From Pseudopedobacter beijingensis (lineage in GTDB: Bacteria > Bacteroidota > Bacteroidia > Sphingobacteriales > Sphingobacteriaceae): a stretch of 64,000 nt of DNA. Shown piece by piece: positions 1 to 9,692 of this stretch. Each line of letters opens with the position of its first letter. The stretch's first letter is position 1. Below the pieces are notes generated by a model. It did no database searches, was not told the DNA's origin, and worked only from the letters and a program-made list of their open reading frames with translations. A program made the translations under genes and the position numbers. Location: contig NZ_JBHUDG010000003.1 in NCBI RefSeq assembly GCF_042678145.1, forward strand, positions 124,001 through 188,000. The letters are read 5' to 3'.

Positions 1-3000
1 TTATAGGTCATATTCACGGCACCATAAAATGCTTTCAACATGGATTTCCACTTATTGGTACCCCACTGATTTATAGAAATAAGTTTTGAATGATCGGTAT
101 AAGCTGCTTTCCCCATATCAATCTGAGGGAAGTCGCCAAAGATCTCCACCTTGTAATCACCAGAAGAAGGGAAGGTTAATTGGCCATCGCCTGTGATATC
201 TGTTTTTATACCGTTTACTTGTTGATCGCCTATTTTTTCCCAATAGATACTATAGTTATAATTGGATGAGGTGTGGGTTGGTATGGTAACAGTAAGATCC
301 GTACCACTTACCCTCCAGGTAGTTACAAAGTTTTCTGTAGTACCCGGTGTAATCGGACAATTTTCCGTATCGCCTGAAATTACCCATTGGTAGTTATTTT
401 CCAGATCGGTATGGGCATTTCTTCCTAAACAATAGGTTAACCCTTCTGCCCCTAATTTTACATTATTATTAAGTGTTGGCTGTGATGCCCAACCTATTAA
501 CGTGGCATCGTAATTGGCTTTAGACAGTGCAGAATAATCCAACATATTTTGCATGTTGGTTACTTTAGATATATTCCAGTTGCCCAAGCTTTGATTGAAA
601 ACAATAGCATTGGCAAACATAGCTCCCATATCTACCACTTCGGCTACATCCCAGGTATTGCCTATATTTCCATTAAAAGCTCTTGCACCCTGGAACATGG
701 CATTCATAGTTGTTACTTTTGCTACGCTCCAATCTGCGAGGTCCTTATTAAATAGCTCTGCATTTTCAAACATAGCGCCCATGTTGGTTACATTGGAAAC
801 ATCCCAGTTTTTTATATCCTGATTAAAAGATGTTGCTCCTTTAAACATGGCGTTCATATTGGTAGCTGCTGCTACATTCCAATTGCCTATGTTTCCATTA
901 AATATGGTATTATCCCTGAACATTCCGCTCATATCTTGTACGGCAGACAAATCAGGAATATCTGTTGCCCTATACTCCAGATTAGATGCTCCGTAGAACG
1001 AATTATTCATAGCTTTCCACTGGCTTTTACCCCATTGGTCTATGGAAACTAGTTTTGATTTATGGCTTGTATTATTATTTAAGTAGAACTGCGGGAAGGT
1101 TCCTACTATTTCTACTTTGTAAGTTCCTGCAGAAGGGAAAGTCAGCAACTCATCGCCTGTAATATTCATACTTACGCTGGTCTGGCTTGCATCGCCTACT
1201 TTTTCCCAACGTACAACGTAGTTGTAAGTATGAGCGGGGTTAACTGGTACCAGAGCGGTGAGGTCTGAATTGTCCACAACCCAGGTAGTTATAAAATTAT
1301 CTGTGCTTCCGGGTACAATAGGGCAATCTTCTGAATCGCCTGTAATTACCCATCCAAAATCATTAATTAGTTTGGACCTGGATAGCCCCCCCTCACAGAA
1401 AGTAAGTCCTGCTGCGCCCAATGGCACATTTTGCTTCAATACAAAATTATCTCTTACCCATCCTGTTAATGTTGCATCGTAATTTTCTCTTGATAGATGG
1501 GAATTATCTAACATTCCCGCCATATTGGTCACATTTCTAACATCCCATGTGGCTAAGCTTTGATCAAAGTTAGATGCACCTGAAAACATTGCCTGCATAG
1601 TACTTACATTGGCAACATTCCATGCACTTACCGACTTATTAAATGAAGTAGCGGCATTAAAAACATTCTCCATTTTTGTTACTGCCGACACATCCCAGGT
1701 ATTCAGAGCCCCATTAAATGATCTTGTTTGGCTAAACATGCCAGATATATCGGTAAGTGCAGCAGTTTGCCAACTGCTTAAATCTTGATTAAAGTCATCT
1801 GTTTTGGCAAACATGAGACTCATGTCTGTCACCAGATTAACTTTCCAGTCTGTTAAAGACTGATTAAATTTCAAAGCGGTATTAAACATACCTGACATGT
1901 TTGTTACCTGTGCTACATTCCAGTTATTTAATGGCTGGTTGAATACTGTAGCTTCTGAAAACATGTTTTTCAGGTTTGTAACATTGCTTACGTTCCAGCT
2001 GCCTATATTTTTATTGAAGGCTTTGGCTTTTGCAAACATGGCCTCCATATTGGTGACCTTTTCTACGGTCCAACCTCCTATAGATTGGTTAAACACTGTT
2101 GCTCCCTGAAACATGTTGGACATGTTGGTTACACTAGACACATTCCAATTACTGATATCCCCATTAAAGGATGCTGCATTGGCAAATAATGCATGCATAT
2201 TGGTCACATTGGAAACATTCCAACCACCAATGGCTCCGTTAAATAATGTCGCGGAGGCAAACATTTCTTTCATACTGCTTACTTCAGACAAATCGGGTAT
2301 ATCATCTGCATTAAGCTTCATGTTTTTAGCTCCGTAGAAAGCTGCTTCCATTGATTTCCACACTCCGGTACCCCATTGGGTTACAGAAAGCAGCTTAGGC
2401 GCATCACTGTAATTATTCAGATAGAAATGAGGAAAATCACCTGCTATCTCTACCCTGTACGTTCCTGCTGCCGGAAAGGTAAGGGTCTTACTTCCTGTAA
2501 GATTAGCTTCTACTCCGTTAGTTGCAGAGTTTAGGGCATCTTCCCAATAAATATGATAGTTATAGGTAGTATAAGCAGGATTTATTGGAATGGTGATACT
2601 TAGATCGCTACCACTCACCTGCCATGTGGTAATAAAATTATCTTCACCATGAATTTCTAAACATTCTTGTGTATCGCCCACTATGTTCCATTGAAAATTG
2701 GTAACCAGTGTTTCTCTGGCCTGGCTACCGGCACAATAAACAAGATCTAACGCTCCTAATTTTACATTTTGTTTTAAGCCTCCCCGATTTGCCCAACCTA
2801 TAAGTGTTGCATCGTAATTGTCTTTAGATAATGCCGATTTATTCAGCATATCTTTCATGATGGTCACATTGGAGATATTCCATGAACCTAAATTCTGATT
2901 AAATGCACTTGCTTCAGAAAACATGCTGCTCATATCGGTCACCTTCGCTACATTCCACCCCGAGATATCCTGATTAAAAGCCTCTGCTGCTATAAACATA

Positions 3001-6000
3001 TTCACCATATTGGTAACATTGGACACGTCCCAGTTTTTTATATTTCCATTAAATACTTTGGTAAATGCAAACATCGAAACCATCTTATTGACTTTAGAAA
3101 CGTTCCAGGTACTCAAATCCTGATTAAATTTCTCTGCGTTGTAAAACATAGCCGACATATCGGTTACATTAGACACATTCCATCCTCCAATAGGCTGATC
3201 AAATAGCGATGCCATCTGAAACATATTCGTCATACTAGTCACCTTACCCACATTCCAACCAGACAGGTTAATATTGAACTTACTGGCTCCGTTAAACATG
3301 AAGCCCATATTTGTAACATTTGAAACATCCCAATCAGATACATCGGCATTAAAGACAGAAGCTCCAAAAAACATAAACCTCATATCTGTTACCTTAGAAA
3401 CGTTCCAGGTACTAATGTTTCCATTAAACATAGATGCGTTAGTAAACATATTGCCCATCTTAGTCACATTAGAGACCTTCCAGTTAGATAGATCGGTATT
3501 AAATCTAATGGCTCCATGAAACAGAGAAGTCATGCTGGTTACTTTAGAGACATCCCAATCTCCAATATTACCATTAAACATTTCAGCCCCATAAAACATA
3601 AAGTTCATATTTTCTACCACTGACAGATTGGGCTTATCCGTTGCTTTATACTCCATATTTTTGGCTCCCTGGAAAGTCTTAAGCATAGATTTCCATTTAT
3701 TGGTACCCCATTGGTCTATAGATATCAATTTCAGAGCATTTGGTGTATTATCTTCAAAGTAAAAATGAGGATACTCTCCAAATATTTCTAGTCGGTAGGT
3801 ACCTGCTGTAGGGAATGTCAACGTTTTTTCTTCTGTAATATCCATTTCCATACCTTTTATATTAGGATCATCAACTTTCTCCCAATACAAATGATAATTA
3901 TAATCGAGATAGCTTGTTTTATATAACGGAATACTTAAATCTGTTCCTGAGACTGTCCATGTGGTAATAAAGTTTTTCGAACTTCCCGGTGTAATAGGAC
4001 ACCCTACCTCATCTTCCATCACCTGCCATCCCCACTTATTTATCAATTCATTCCGTGCTTCCTCAGCTGTACAATATTTTAGTCTTTTTGCCCCTAATTT
4101 TACGTTTGACTGTAAATCAGATCTCGAGGCCCAACCAATAAGGGTGGCATCATAGTTTTCTAAGGATAAGCCGGAAACATCAAGCATTTTTTCCATATTA
4201 GTCACGCTACTCACATTCCATCCACCAAGGCTGTAATTATAAGGAGCCCACTGTAACATGTAACTCATATTAGTTACCTTAGAAACATCCCAATTTTTCA
4301 AATCCTGGTTAAAAGACTGAGCACCGGAAAACATACTGGACATATTGGTCGCATTTGAAACATTCCAACCACCTATATCCTGATTGAACACACGCGCTGT
4401 ATTGAACATGTTAGACATATTATTCACACTGGAAACATCCCAAGCATCTATTTTACCATTAAATTTCAGTGCAGAGTTGAACATACTAGACATGTTTGTC
4501 ACCTTTGAAACATCCCAATCATTCAGATCCTGATTAAATGCTTCTGCATAAAAGAACATCATGCCCATGTTGGTTACCTTGCCTACTTTCCATTGATTTA
4601 ACGGTTGATTAAACTTTCTGGCACCTACAAACATGGATACTGTGTTGGTTACAGCAGAAACATCCCAATCACTTATTTGTCCATTAAAAATTTCGGCCCC
4701 ATTAAACATATTAGACATGTTCTTTACTTTAGAAACGTTCCATGAGTTGAGACTTTGATTAAACACTTTGGTATTCAGAAACATTCCCTCCATGTTGGTA
4801 ACCGCCGAAACATTCCATCTATCTAATGGCTGGTTAAAAAGGCTTGCTCCTGAAAACATTCCTCCCATATTGGTAACACGTGAAACGTCCCAATTATCTA
4901 TTTTCCCATTAAATTCCTTAGCTCCGAAAAAAAGTTGGTGCATATTGATTATGGAAGAAACATCCCAATCATTCAGATCCTGATTAAATTTTTCAGCAGA
5001 CAGGAACATCCCCTTCATATTGTTAACCTTAGATAAATCAGGTTTATCACTGGCATTACTGACCATGTTTATTGCCCTATTAAAGGCCCCTTCCATACTT
5101 TCCCATTTTATGGTTCCCCATTGCTCTATACTGGTAAGTTTTGGTGCCTCGTCAGCATACTCTATCAGAGAGAATTGTGGAAAATCACCTGTAATTTCTA
5201 CTCTATAAGTTCCCGGAGCTGGAAAGTCTATTTTCTTACTGGATGTCAGGATAGCATCCATCCCATTAACAGCAGTATTATTTACATCTTCCCAATAAAT
5301 ATGATAGTTATAATCTTTGGAATAAATTTTTGTAACAGGTATGGTGATACTTTTATCTTCATTCCCCACTGTCCAGGTAGTAATAAAATTATTGGGATCT
5401 CCCTTTATGATGGGTATTTCTGTACAATTCTGAGTATCTCCTATAATACTCCAGCCATGGGCCTGAATTAATTTATTTCTTGCTGCAACAGAAAAACAGT
5501 ACCTCATTCCATCAGCTCCCATATTTACCCTGGAACTTACACTTGGTGTTTTATCTGCCTGCTTAGCCCAACCTATTAGAGTATTGTCATAATTCAACAT
5601 AGACATCCCACAATCATCTAACATGCTACCCATTAGCTTTACATTTCTAATATCCCAATTCCCCAAGTTTTTATTGAACACTCTGGCCAACCTAAACATA
5701 TTTGTCATATCAACAACATTCGATACATCCCAATTTTCTAGTGGCTGGTTAAAAACAAATGCCCAATCGAACATACTATTCATAGAGGTAACACTAGACA
5801 CATTCCAGTTTCCTACATTCTGATTAAACTCAGGTGCATGAGAGAACATACTTGTCATGTTTGTCACTTTCGACACATCCCAACCCGATATATCCGAATT
5901 GAATTTTTTGGCATAGTAAAACATGCTGCTCATCTCAGTAACATTAGAAACCTTCCAATTATTCAAAACCTGATTAAACTGCCATGCTTCCCGAAACATC

Positions 6001-6854
6001 CTCGACATGTTAGTAACCTTTGATACATTCCATGTCCCTATATTTTGATTAAAGTTCCTTGCGTCACTAAACATGGAGGACATATCCGTCACATTGCCTA
6101 CTTCCCACCTATCCAATGGTTGATTAAAAACAAAAGCTCCTTCAAACATATAACTCATATCCTTGACACTGCTTACGTTCCATGAATTCAAATTCTGATT
6201 GAATCCAATATTTCCTGAGAACATATAACTCATATTGGTGACCTGAGATACATTCCAATTATTAAGAGAGTTATTATTAAACCTTGCACATCCATAAAAC
6301 ATATGATTCATGTCTGTAACCTTAGATACGTCCCAGTTATTCAACTGGGAGTTGAACGAACCAACACCAGCAAACATCCAGGACAAATCCTTAACTTCAG
6401 CTAAATCGGGACTATCGAATGCATTATATTTTAAATTAGCAGCATTTTTAAAGGTGCTATTCATAGACTTCCACTTCATTTTTCCCCATTGCTCTACGGA
6501 ACTTAACTTTGAAGCATTCCCATCTCCTTCTTTCCCTAGATAAAAGTGAGGGAAATTTCCAAAAATCTCTACCCGATAAGTTCCGGCAGACGGAAACTGT
6601 ATCTGAGCAGTACCTGTCAAACTGGTTTGTCGATTATATACATTACTATCATCTGTTTTTTCCCAATATATCTGATAGTTATAAGTATATTCAGCTGTAT
6701 TGGCAGGAATGATTATGCCCAGATCTCTTGAAGTGACTTGCCAGGTGGTCACAAAATTATCTGCACTACCTGGTACTATATTTTGTGCTAAAGCGTTAAA
6801 CTTTACAGCAAGTAATAGCAATAAATACAAAAAAGGTAAAATTCTCTTTTTCAT
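1..6854 (-). CDS. Giant BspA-like (DUF285) repeat surface protein, C-terminus off-window
   Basis: The reading frame opens at the ATG at 6854 and stays open to base 1, giving about 2284 residues without a stop, so the C-terminus lies outside the window. It starts with a Sec signal peptide (MKKRILPF, hydrophobic core, ALAQ). The rest is a higher-order repeat. Each large module has an Ig-like head (NFVTTW, YWEK, FPSAGTYRVEIFG, KLxSIxQWG), then 6 to 12 leucine-rich-like units of about 25 residues built on FNQDLSNWDVSNVTNMSxMF, then a closing NYDATLIGWA/KLGA/YC segment. Five full modules and part of a sixth are present, with about 50 short units in total. This is the BspA/DUF285 surface-repeat family, linked in other bacteria to adhesion. 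Ligand and function here are unknown. A T9SS sorting domain could lie in the missing end. Confidence 0.9.
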   Translation of the reverse strand, partial: MKKRILPFLYLLLLLAVKFNALAQNIVPGSADNFVTTWQVTSRDLGIIIPANTAEYTYNYQIYWEKTDDSNVYNRQTSLTGTAQIQFPSAGTYRVEIFGNFPHFYLGKEGDGNASKLSSVEQWGKMKWKSMNSTFKNAANLKYNAFDSPDLAEVKDLSWMFAGVGSFNSQLNNWDVSKVTDMNHMFYGCARFNNNSLNNWNVSQVTNMSYMFSGNIGFNQNLNSWNVSSVKDMSYMFEGAFVFNQPLDRWEVGNVTDMSSMFSDARNFNQNIGTWNVSKVTNMSRMFREAWQFNQVLNNWKVSNVTEMSSMFYYAKKFNSDISGWDVSKVTNMTSMFSHAPEFNQNVGNWNVSSVTSMNSMFDWAFVFNQPLENWDVSNVVDMTNMFRLARVFNKNLGNWDIRNVKLMGSMLDDCGMSMLNYDNTLIGWAKQADKTPSVSSRVNMGADGMRYCFSVAARNKLIQAHGWSIIGDTQNCTEIPIIKGDPNNFITTWTVGNEDKSITIPVTKIYSKDYNYHIYWEDVNNTAVNGMDAILTSSKKIDFPAPGTYRVEITGDFPQFSLIEYADEAPKLTSIEQWGTIKWESMEGAFNRAINMVSNASDKPDLSKVNNMKGMFLSAEKFNQDLNDWDVSSIINMHQLFFGAKEFNGKIDNWDVSRVTNMGGMFSGASLFNQPLDRWNVSAVTNMEGMFLNTKVFNQSLNSWNVSKVKNMSNMFNGAEIFNGQISDWDVSAVTNTVSMFVGARKFNQPLNQWKVGKVTNMGMMFFYAEAFNQDLNDWDVSKVTNMSSMFNSALKFNGKIDAWDVSSVNNMSNMFNTARVFNQDIGGWNVSNATNMSSMFSGAQSFNQDLKNWDVSKVTNMSYMLQWAPYNYSLGGWNVSSVTNMEKMLDVSGLSLENYDATLIGWASRSDLQSNVKLGAKRLKYCTAEEARNELINKWGWQVMEDEVGCPITPGSSKNFITTWTVSGTDLSIPLYKTSYLDYNYHLYWEKVDDPNIKGMEMDITEEKTLTFPTAGTYRLEIFGEYPHFYFEDNTPNALKLISIDQWGTNKWKSMLKTFQGAKNMEYKATDKPNLSVVENMNFMFYGAEMFNGNIGDWDVSKVTSMTSLFHGAIRFNTDLSNWKVSNVTKMGNMFTNASMFNGNISTWNVSKVTDMRFMFFGASVFNADVSDWDVSNVTNMGFMFNGASKFNINLSGWNVGKVTSMTNMFQMASLFDQPIGGWNVSNVTDMSAMFYNAEKFNQDLSTWNVSKVNKMVSMFAFTKVFNGNIKNWDVSNVTNMVNMFIAAEAFNQDISGWNVAKVTDMSSMFSEASAFNQNLGSWNISNVTIMKDMLNKSALSKDNYDATLIGWANRGGLKQNVKLGALDLVYCAGSQARETLVTNFQWNIVGDTQECLEIHGEDNFITTWQVSGSDLSITIPINPAYTTYNYHIYWEDALNSATNGVEANLTGSKTLTFPAAGTYRVEIAGDFPHFYLNNYSDAPKLLSVTQWGTGVWKSMEAAFYGAKNMKLNADDIPDLSEVSSMKEMFASATLFNGAIGGWNVSNVTNMHALFANAASFNGDISNWNVSSVTNMSNMFQGATVFNQSIGGWTVEKVTNMEAMFAKAKAFNKNIGSWNVSNVTNLKNMFSEATVFNQPLNNWNVAQVTNMSGMFNTALKFNQSLTDWKVNLVTDMSLMFAKTDDFNQDLSSWQTAALTDISGMFSQTRSFNGALNTWDVSAVTKMENVFNAATSFNKSVSAWNVANVSTMQAMFSGASNFDQSLATWDVRNVTNMAGMLDNSHLSRENYDATLTGWVRDNFVLKQNVPLGAAGLTFCEGGLSRSKLINDFGWVITGDSEDCPIVPGSTDNFITTWVVDNSDLTALVPVNPAHTYNYVVRWEKVGDASQTSVSMNITGDELLTFPSAGTYKVEIVGTFPQFYLNNNTSHKSKLVSIDQWGKSQWKAMNNSFYGASNLEYRATDIPDLSAVQDMSGMFRDNTIFNGNIGNWNVAAATNMNAMFKGATSFNQDIKNWDVSNVTNMGAMFENAELFNKDLADWSVAKVTTMNAMFQGARAFNGNIGNTWDVAEVVDMGAMFANAIVFNQSLGNWNISKVTNMQNMLDYSALSKANYDATLIGWASQPTLNNNVKLGAEGLTYCLGRNAHTDLENNYQWVISGDTENCPITPGTTENFVTTWRVSGTDLTVTIPTHTSSNYNYSIYWEKIGDQQVNGIKTDITGDGQLTFPSSGDYKVEIFGDFPQIDMGKAAYTDHSKLISINQWGTNKWKSMLKAFYGAVNMTY

Positions 6855-6884
6855 AGACGTTTGTTAATTAGGACTAGTTATAAT

Positions 6885-6908
6885 GGGTAAAACCTCACAA
6901 GGTTTCCC
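6885..6908 (-). promoter_or_regulatory. Leader hairpin upstream of the BspA-like gene
   Basis: GGG, two bases, AAACCT, a four-base loop, AGGTTT and CCC form a six-pair stem extended by three further pairs. It ends about 30 bases before the ATG at 6854, so it probably lies in the mRNA leader. A regulatory role is inference. Confidence 0.35.
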
Positions 6909-7295
6909 TGATATTATTCAAATAGTTTTTCTGTTATTAAAAAATAATGTATAGTACAAAGCCTCAATAGCAGAGTTAAGAGATATTGACAGGTAAATCC
7001 AAACGCTTTCCTTCCACTATTTCCCTTCAGGAAACATAGCTTCTCTGCCCCACCCTAAACTGGGTAACACAGATTATTCCAACACCAATAGACAATTACC
7101 GGTTAGATCTCTTTACTGAATCTTCAAAATTGAAGCTCTGTACTTTGTTAAAATGTTTTTCTTTTAGCTTCGAGAGTGTATTTCCCGGCTTTTAATTTTA
7201 GTAGCATAAATGTTTTCCTATAGTATATTTTCTGGTAAATTATTTTCTATACAACATAGAATAGGTAGAATAGTTTTTCAAAAGTTTATCATCAT

Positions 7296-7340
7296 GGTAA
7301 ATTTTATTTTTCATTTCCATAACAGGAAAAATAAATTACC
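7296..7340. promoter_or_regulatory. Imperfect inverted repeat upstream of AraC-type regulator
   Basis: The left arm at 7296-7312 (GGTAAATTTTATTTTTC) and right arm at 7325-7340 (GGAAAAATAAATTACC) pair over about 15 bases with two single-base bulges around a 12-base spacer. The dyad sits about 90 bases before the regulator start, where an autoregulatory operator could lie. It is AT-rich, so chance is possible. Confidence 0.35.
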
Positions 7341-7430
7341 GGAATATTGATATGGATCAATCAATGAAAGATAAAAAACACTCTTTTTAAAATGTTTTCT
7401 AAAAAACCTATAACTTGCGGTATAATTTAT

Positions 7431-8606
7431 ATGAACACCATAAATATTATTCTCGTATCTGTTTGCTTTCTATTTTTAATATTTTCTCTTCATCTATTTT
7501 TCACCAATAGAGATATCAGAAAATTAACCCGGTTTTTGTCTATTATTATCTTCACCAGGGTTGGGCAAATTATTATACTTCTTTTGGCAAATCATCATCA
7601 ATTAGGCTTGTTCCCGTTTTTATATATATTTTTCACCCCTTTATATTATATTATTCCGGCTTGTTTATTTCTTTATATTAAGTTTTTCGTAAATGATCAA
7701 AAACAACTAACGACTAAAGAATGGCTTCATTTCACCCCCTTTATCATTGCTTTTATTCATTTTATCCCTTTATCTTTTGACCATCAGGTAAATTGGGAAG
7801 CCGTTGCAAATCTTGTTTCGCAAAGCAAGAATATATTTATCACGGAAAAGACAGGTGTTTTTCCTGCAATTTTCATGGCTTCTTTCAGAATTGCTTTAAT
7901 GGTAAGCTATCTCTCCATGAGTTGGATTACCCTGATTAATTCTAAACTATTTAAACAAAAAAAGTGGAGAGCAAATAAGATATGGTTGTTTTTTATATTA
8001 ACAGCAGCAACTTTATTTCATGCAATTAGCATTTCTTCTCTGTTTATTCAGTATCAATTCAACTCATTCCCCTGGTTTTTAACACTTCATTGTATTGCTT
8101 TAACTTTTGTTATCCTTTATCTTTTACACAAACCTAATTTGTTGTATGGTTACTTACTGGTAAATGTAAACATTCATAAAAAACAGGCGAACTCTTCTTT
8201 TATCAGAAAGGATAAAAAGACCGAAGACTTTACAGGTACTCCTTATAATCCGATCTCTTTAGATAATGAGCAATACACTGTGGATCAATCCCTTTTAGAG
8301 ATGACAATGAGTACTAAGAAGCCTTTTTTAGATCCTAATTTCCAAATTCTGGATTTAGCTAATCTGCTGGGAATTCCTGTGCATCAGTGCTCTCAGATCA
8401 TTAATAATCATATCGGAAAAAATTTCAGGGATTGGACCAATCGATATCGGGTTTTATATTTTATAGAGATGTATCCTGAAAAGAAAAATCAGCTTACCAT
8501 AGAGGCTTTGGCTAACGAATCTGGCTTTAAAAGCCTGACTACTTTTTATACTGCCTTTAAGAAAGAAACAGGGGTAATGCCTAAACAGTATTTCTCAAAA
8601 GAGTAA
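7431..8606 (+). CDS. Membrane-anchored AraC-family transcriptional regulator
   Basis: The first about 230 residues contain six or seven hydrophobic segments (for example NIILVSVCFLFLIFSLHLFF and YIFFTPLYYIIPACLFLYI). The C-terminal 90 residues form an AraC-type double helix-turn-helix (DLANLLGIPVHQCSQIINNHIGKNF, then LTIEALANESGFKSLTTFYTAFKKETGVMPKQYF). I place the start at 7431 because MNTINIILV leads directly into the first membrane helix, as is usual for this Bacteroidota family. An upstream ATG at 7392 would add 13 residues. Such regulators are thought to sense a signal at the membrane and control nearby genes. It lies between the two giant surface-protein genes and either could be its target, but this is inference. 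Confidence 0.85.
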   Translation: MNTINIILVSVCFLFLIFSLHLFFTNRDIRKLTRFLSIIIFTRVGQIIILLLANHHQLGLFPFLYIFFTPLYYIIPACLFLYIKFFVNDQKQLTTKEWLHFTPFIIAFIHFIPLSFDHQVNWEAVANLVSQSKNIFITEKTGVFPAIFMASFRIALMVSYLSMSWITLINSKLFKQKKWRANKIWLFFILTAATLFHAISISSLFIQYQFNSFPWFLTLHCIALTFVILYLLHKPNLLYGYLLVNVNIHKKQANSSFIRKDKKTEDFTGTPYNPISLDNEQYTVDQSLLEMTMSTKKPFLDPNFQILDLANLLGIPVHQCSQIINNHIGKNFRDWTNRYRVLYFIEMYPEKKNQLTIEALANESGFKSLTTFYTAFKKETGVMPKQYFSKE

Positions 8607-8744
8607 GTGGATAATTTTGTACCAAGATTGTGTAAAACTTAATTTGTAGAATCAATACCGCTCTTCGGTCCATCCTTTTACTGTCAGAGCAGACACATTA
8701 TACCTCATAAAATTCAAGGTAACCTAACAATTAAAAGCAAAAAT

Positions 8745-8775
8745 GAACGGAGTTTAAAATTTTCCTTCTCCGTTC
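8745..8775 (-). terminator. Rho-independent terminator after PorP/SprF gene
   Basis: GAACGGAG at 8745-8752 and CTCCGTTC at 8768-8775 form a perfect eight-pair stem. On the minus strand it is followed by ATTTTTGCTTTT. It lies 10 bases past the stop of the PorP/SprF gene and closes the adhesin-PorP transcript. Confidence 0.75.
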
Positions 8776-8785
8776 TATAAATTGA

Positions 8786-9655
8786 CTAAAACTTATACCC
8801 TACTACAACATCGAAAATACCGCCACTAAATCCCCTGAGATCGCTAGGTTCAGAATTGTACATTAGCGATATATTTAAGTTAGATTGGTGCAAATATCCT
8901 ATCCCTCCAGTGAAGCTTTTATTACTGTGATACATGGTATAAAACCGCAGCATATCGGCTTTCCATTCTGCGGCCATATCCCACTGATTATCATAATTCT
9001 TTATTCCTCTGTAAGCAAAGAGTGGCTTTACACCAAAGCTCTGGTCAAAATTAATCATATAGCTTACAGCGCTGTAAAATGTAGCATAATCAACGGAAGC
9101 AATACGTCCATATCTCTTCTGGTTGAGACTCAAGTAGCTAAACTGCGCTTCAAAATGTTTAAACTGATAGGCTACCCCAAAGTTTCCATCCAGATAATTT
9201 TCTCTATCATTGAATTGAGCCAGTTGAACGTCATTTACACCAGAGCTAGTGGCCATGGTATAGTCTAATCTATCTTGCGACCAACTTAAAGAGACGCCAA
9301 ATCTGATATGATGTTCTGCGCTGAAGGGAACTTTATAAGCAAAACTTCCGGCTACCTGAGTTTTCCTCATTAAGCCCGATTTGTCATTAATTATATTCAA
9401 TCCAACCGCTGCTTTATCATTTACAGGTTGTGCCGCAGAAAACGACAACAGCACCGGCGCCCCGTCTATTTTATTCCACTGATTGGAGTAATTCAGAAAA
9501 ACTTCTGCTTTATTCTGGTAACCCGCCATTGCTGCATTTACCAGATATGGATTCTGGAAATACTGACTTTTCATAGGATTAAGCTGTGCTTTAGTTTGGG
9601 ATGACAGTGCTACTGCCAACCCAAATGTCAATATATATTTAGTTATTGGTTTCAT
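8786..9655 (-). CDS. PorP/SprF-family type IX secretion outer-membrane protein
   Basis: A 289-residue protein with a signal peptide (MKPITKYILTFGL, then SSQTKAQ). It has the features of PorP/SprF: QYFQNPYLVNAAMAG near the N-terminus, NYSNQWNKIDGAP, alternating beta-strand sequence and a C-terminal VVVGYKF ending typical of an outer-membrane beta-barrel. Members of this family are often encoded immediately downstream of T9SS cargo with a type B (gliding-type) C-terminal domain and help export or anchor that cargo. The gene lies 37 bases after the giant adhesin gene, which has exactly such a domain, so the two probably form an operon and work together. Length is normal for the family (about 300 residues). 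Confidence 0.93.
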   Translation of the reverse strand: MKPITKYILTFGLAVALSSQTKAQLNPMKSQYFQNPYLVNAAMAGYQNKAEVFLNYSNQWNKIDGAPVLLSFSAAQPVNDKAAVGLNIINDKSGLMRKTQVAGSFAYKVPFSAEHHIRFGVSLSWSQDRLDYTMATSSGVNDVQLAQFNDRENYLDGNFGVAYQFKHFEAQFSYLSLNQKRYGRIASVDYATFYSAVSYMINFDQSFGVKPLFAYRGIKNYDNQWDMAAEWKADMLRFYTMYHSNKSFTGGIGYLHQSNLNISLMYNSEPSDLRGFSGGIFDVVVGYKF

Positions 9656-9692
9656 CTGTGTGTTTTTTACTGATTCCCTTTTGTCCGACTCC

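Larger units (their letters stand above)
6855..7430. other. Divergent intergenic region
   Basis: This AT-rich stretch of about 575 bases separates the divergent BspA-like gene and the AraC-type regulator gene. It holds no convincing ORF and no tRNA. Two structures are visible: a small hairpin in the BspA leader (6885-6908) and a long imperfect dyad (7296-7340) upstream of the regulator. I did not find a good TAnnTTTG promoter for either gene. Confidence 0.5.

Noticed and set aside
1..6854. Tandem repeats considered as a CRISPR array or a non-coding satellite
   Set aside because: The minus strand is open through the entire region and encodes regular 25-residue BspA units, so the repeats are coding.
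8885..9268. Plus-strand open frame of 127 codons
   Set aside because: It lies entirely inside the PorP/SprF gene on the other strand and has no recognisable domain.
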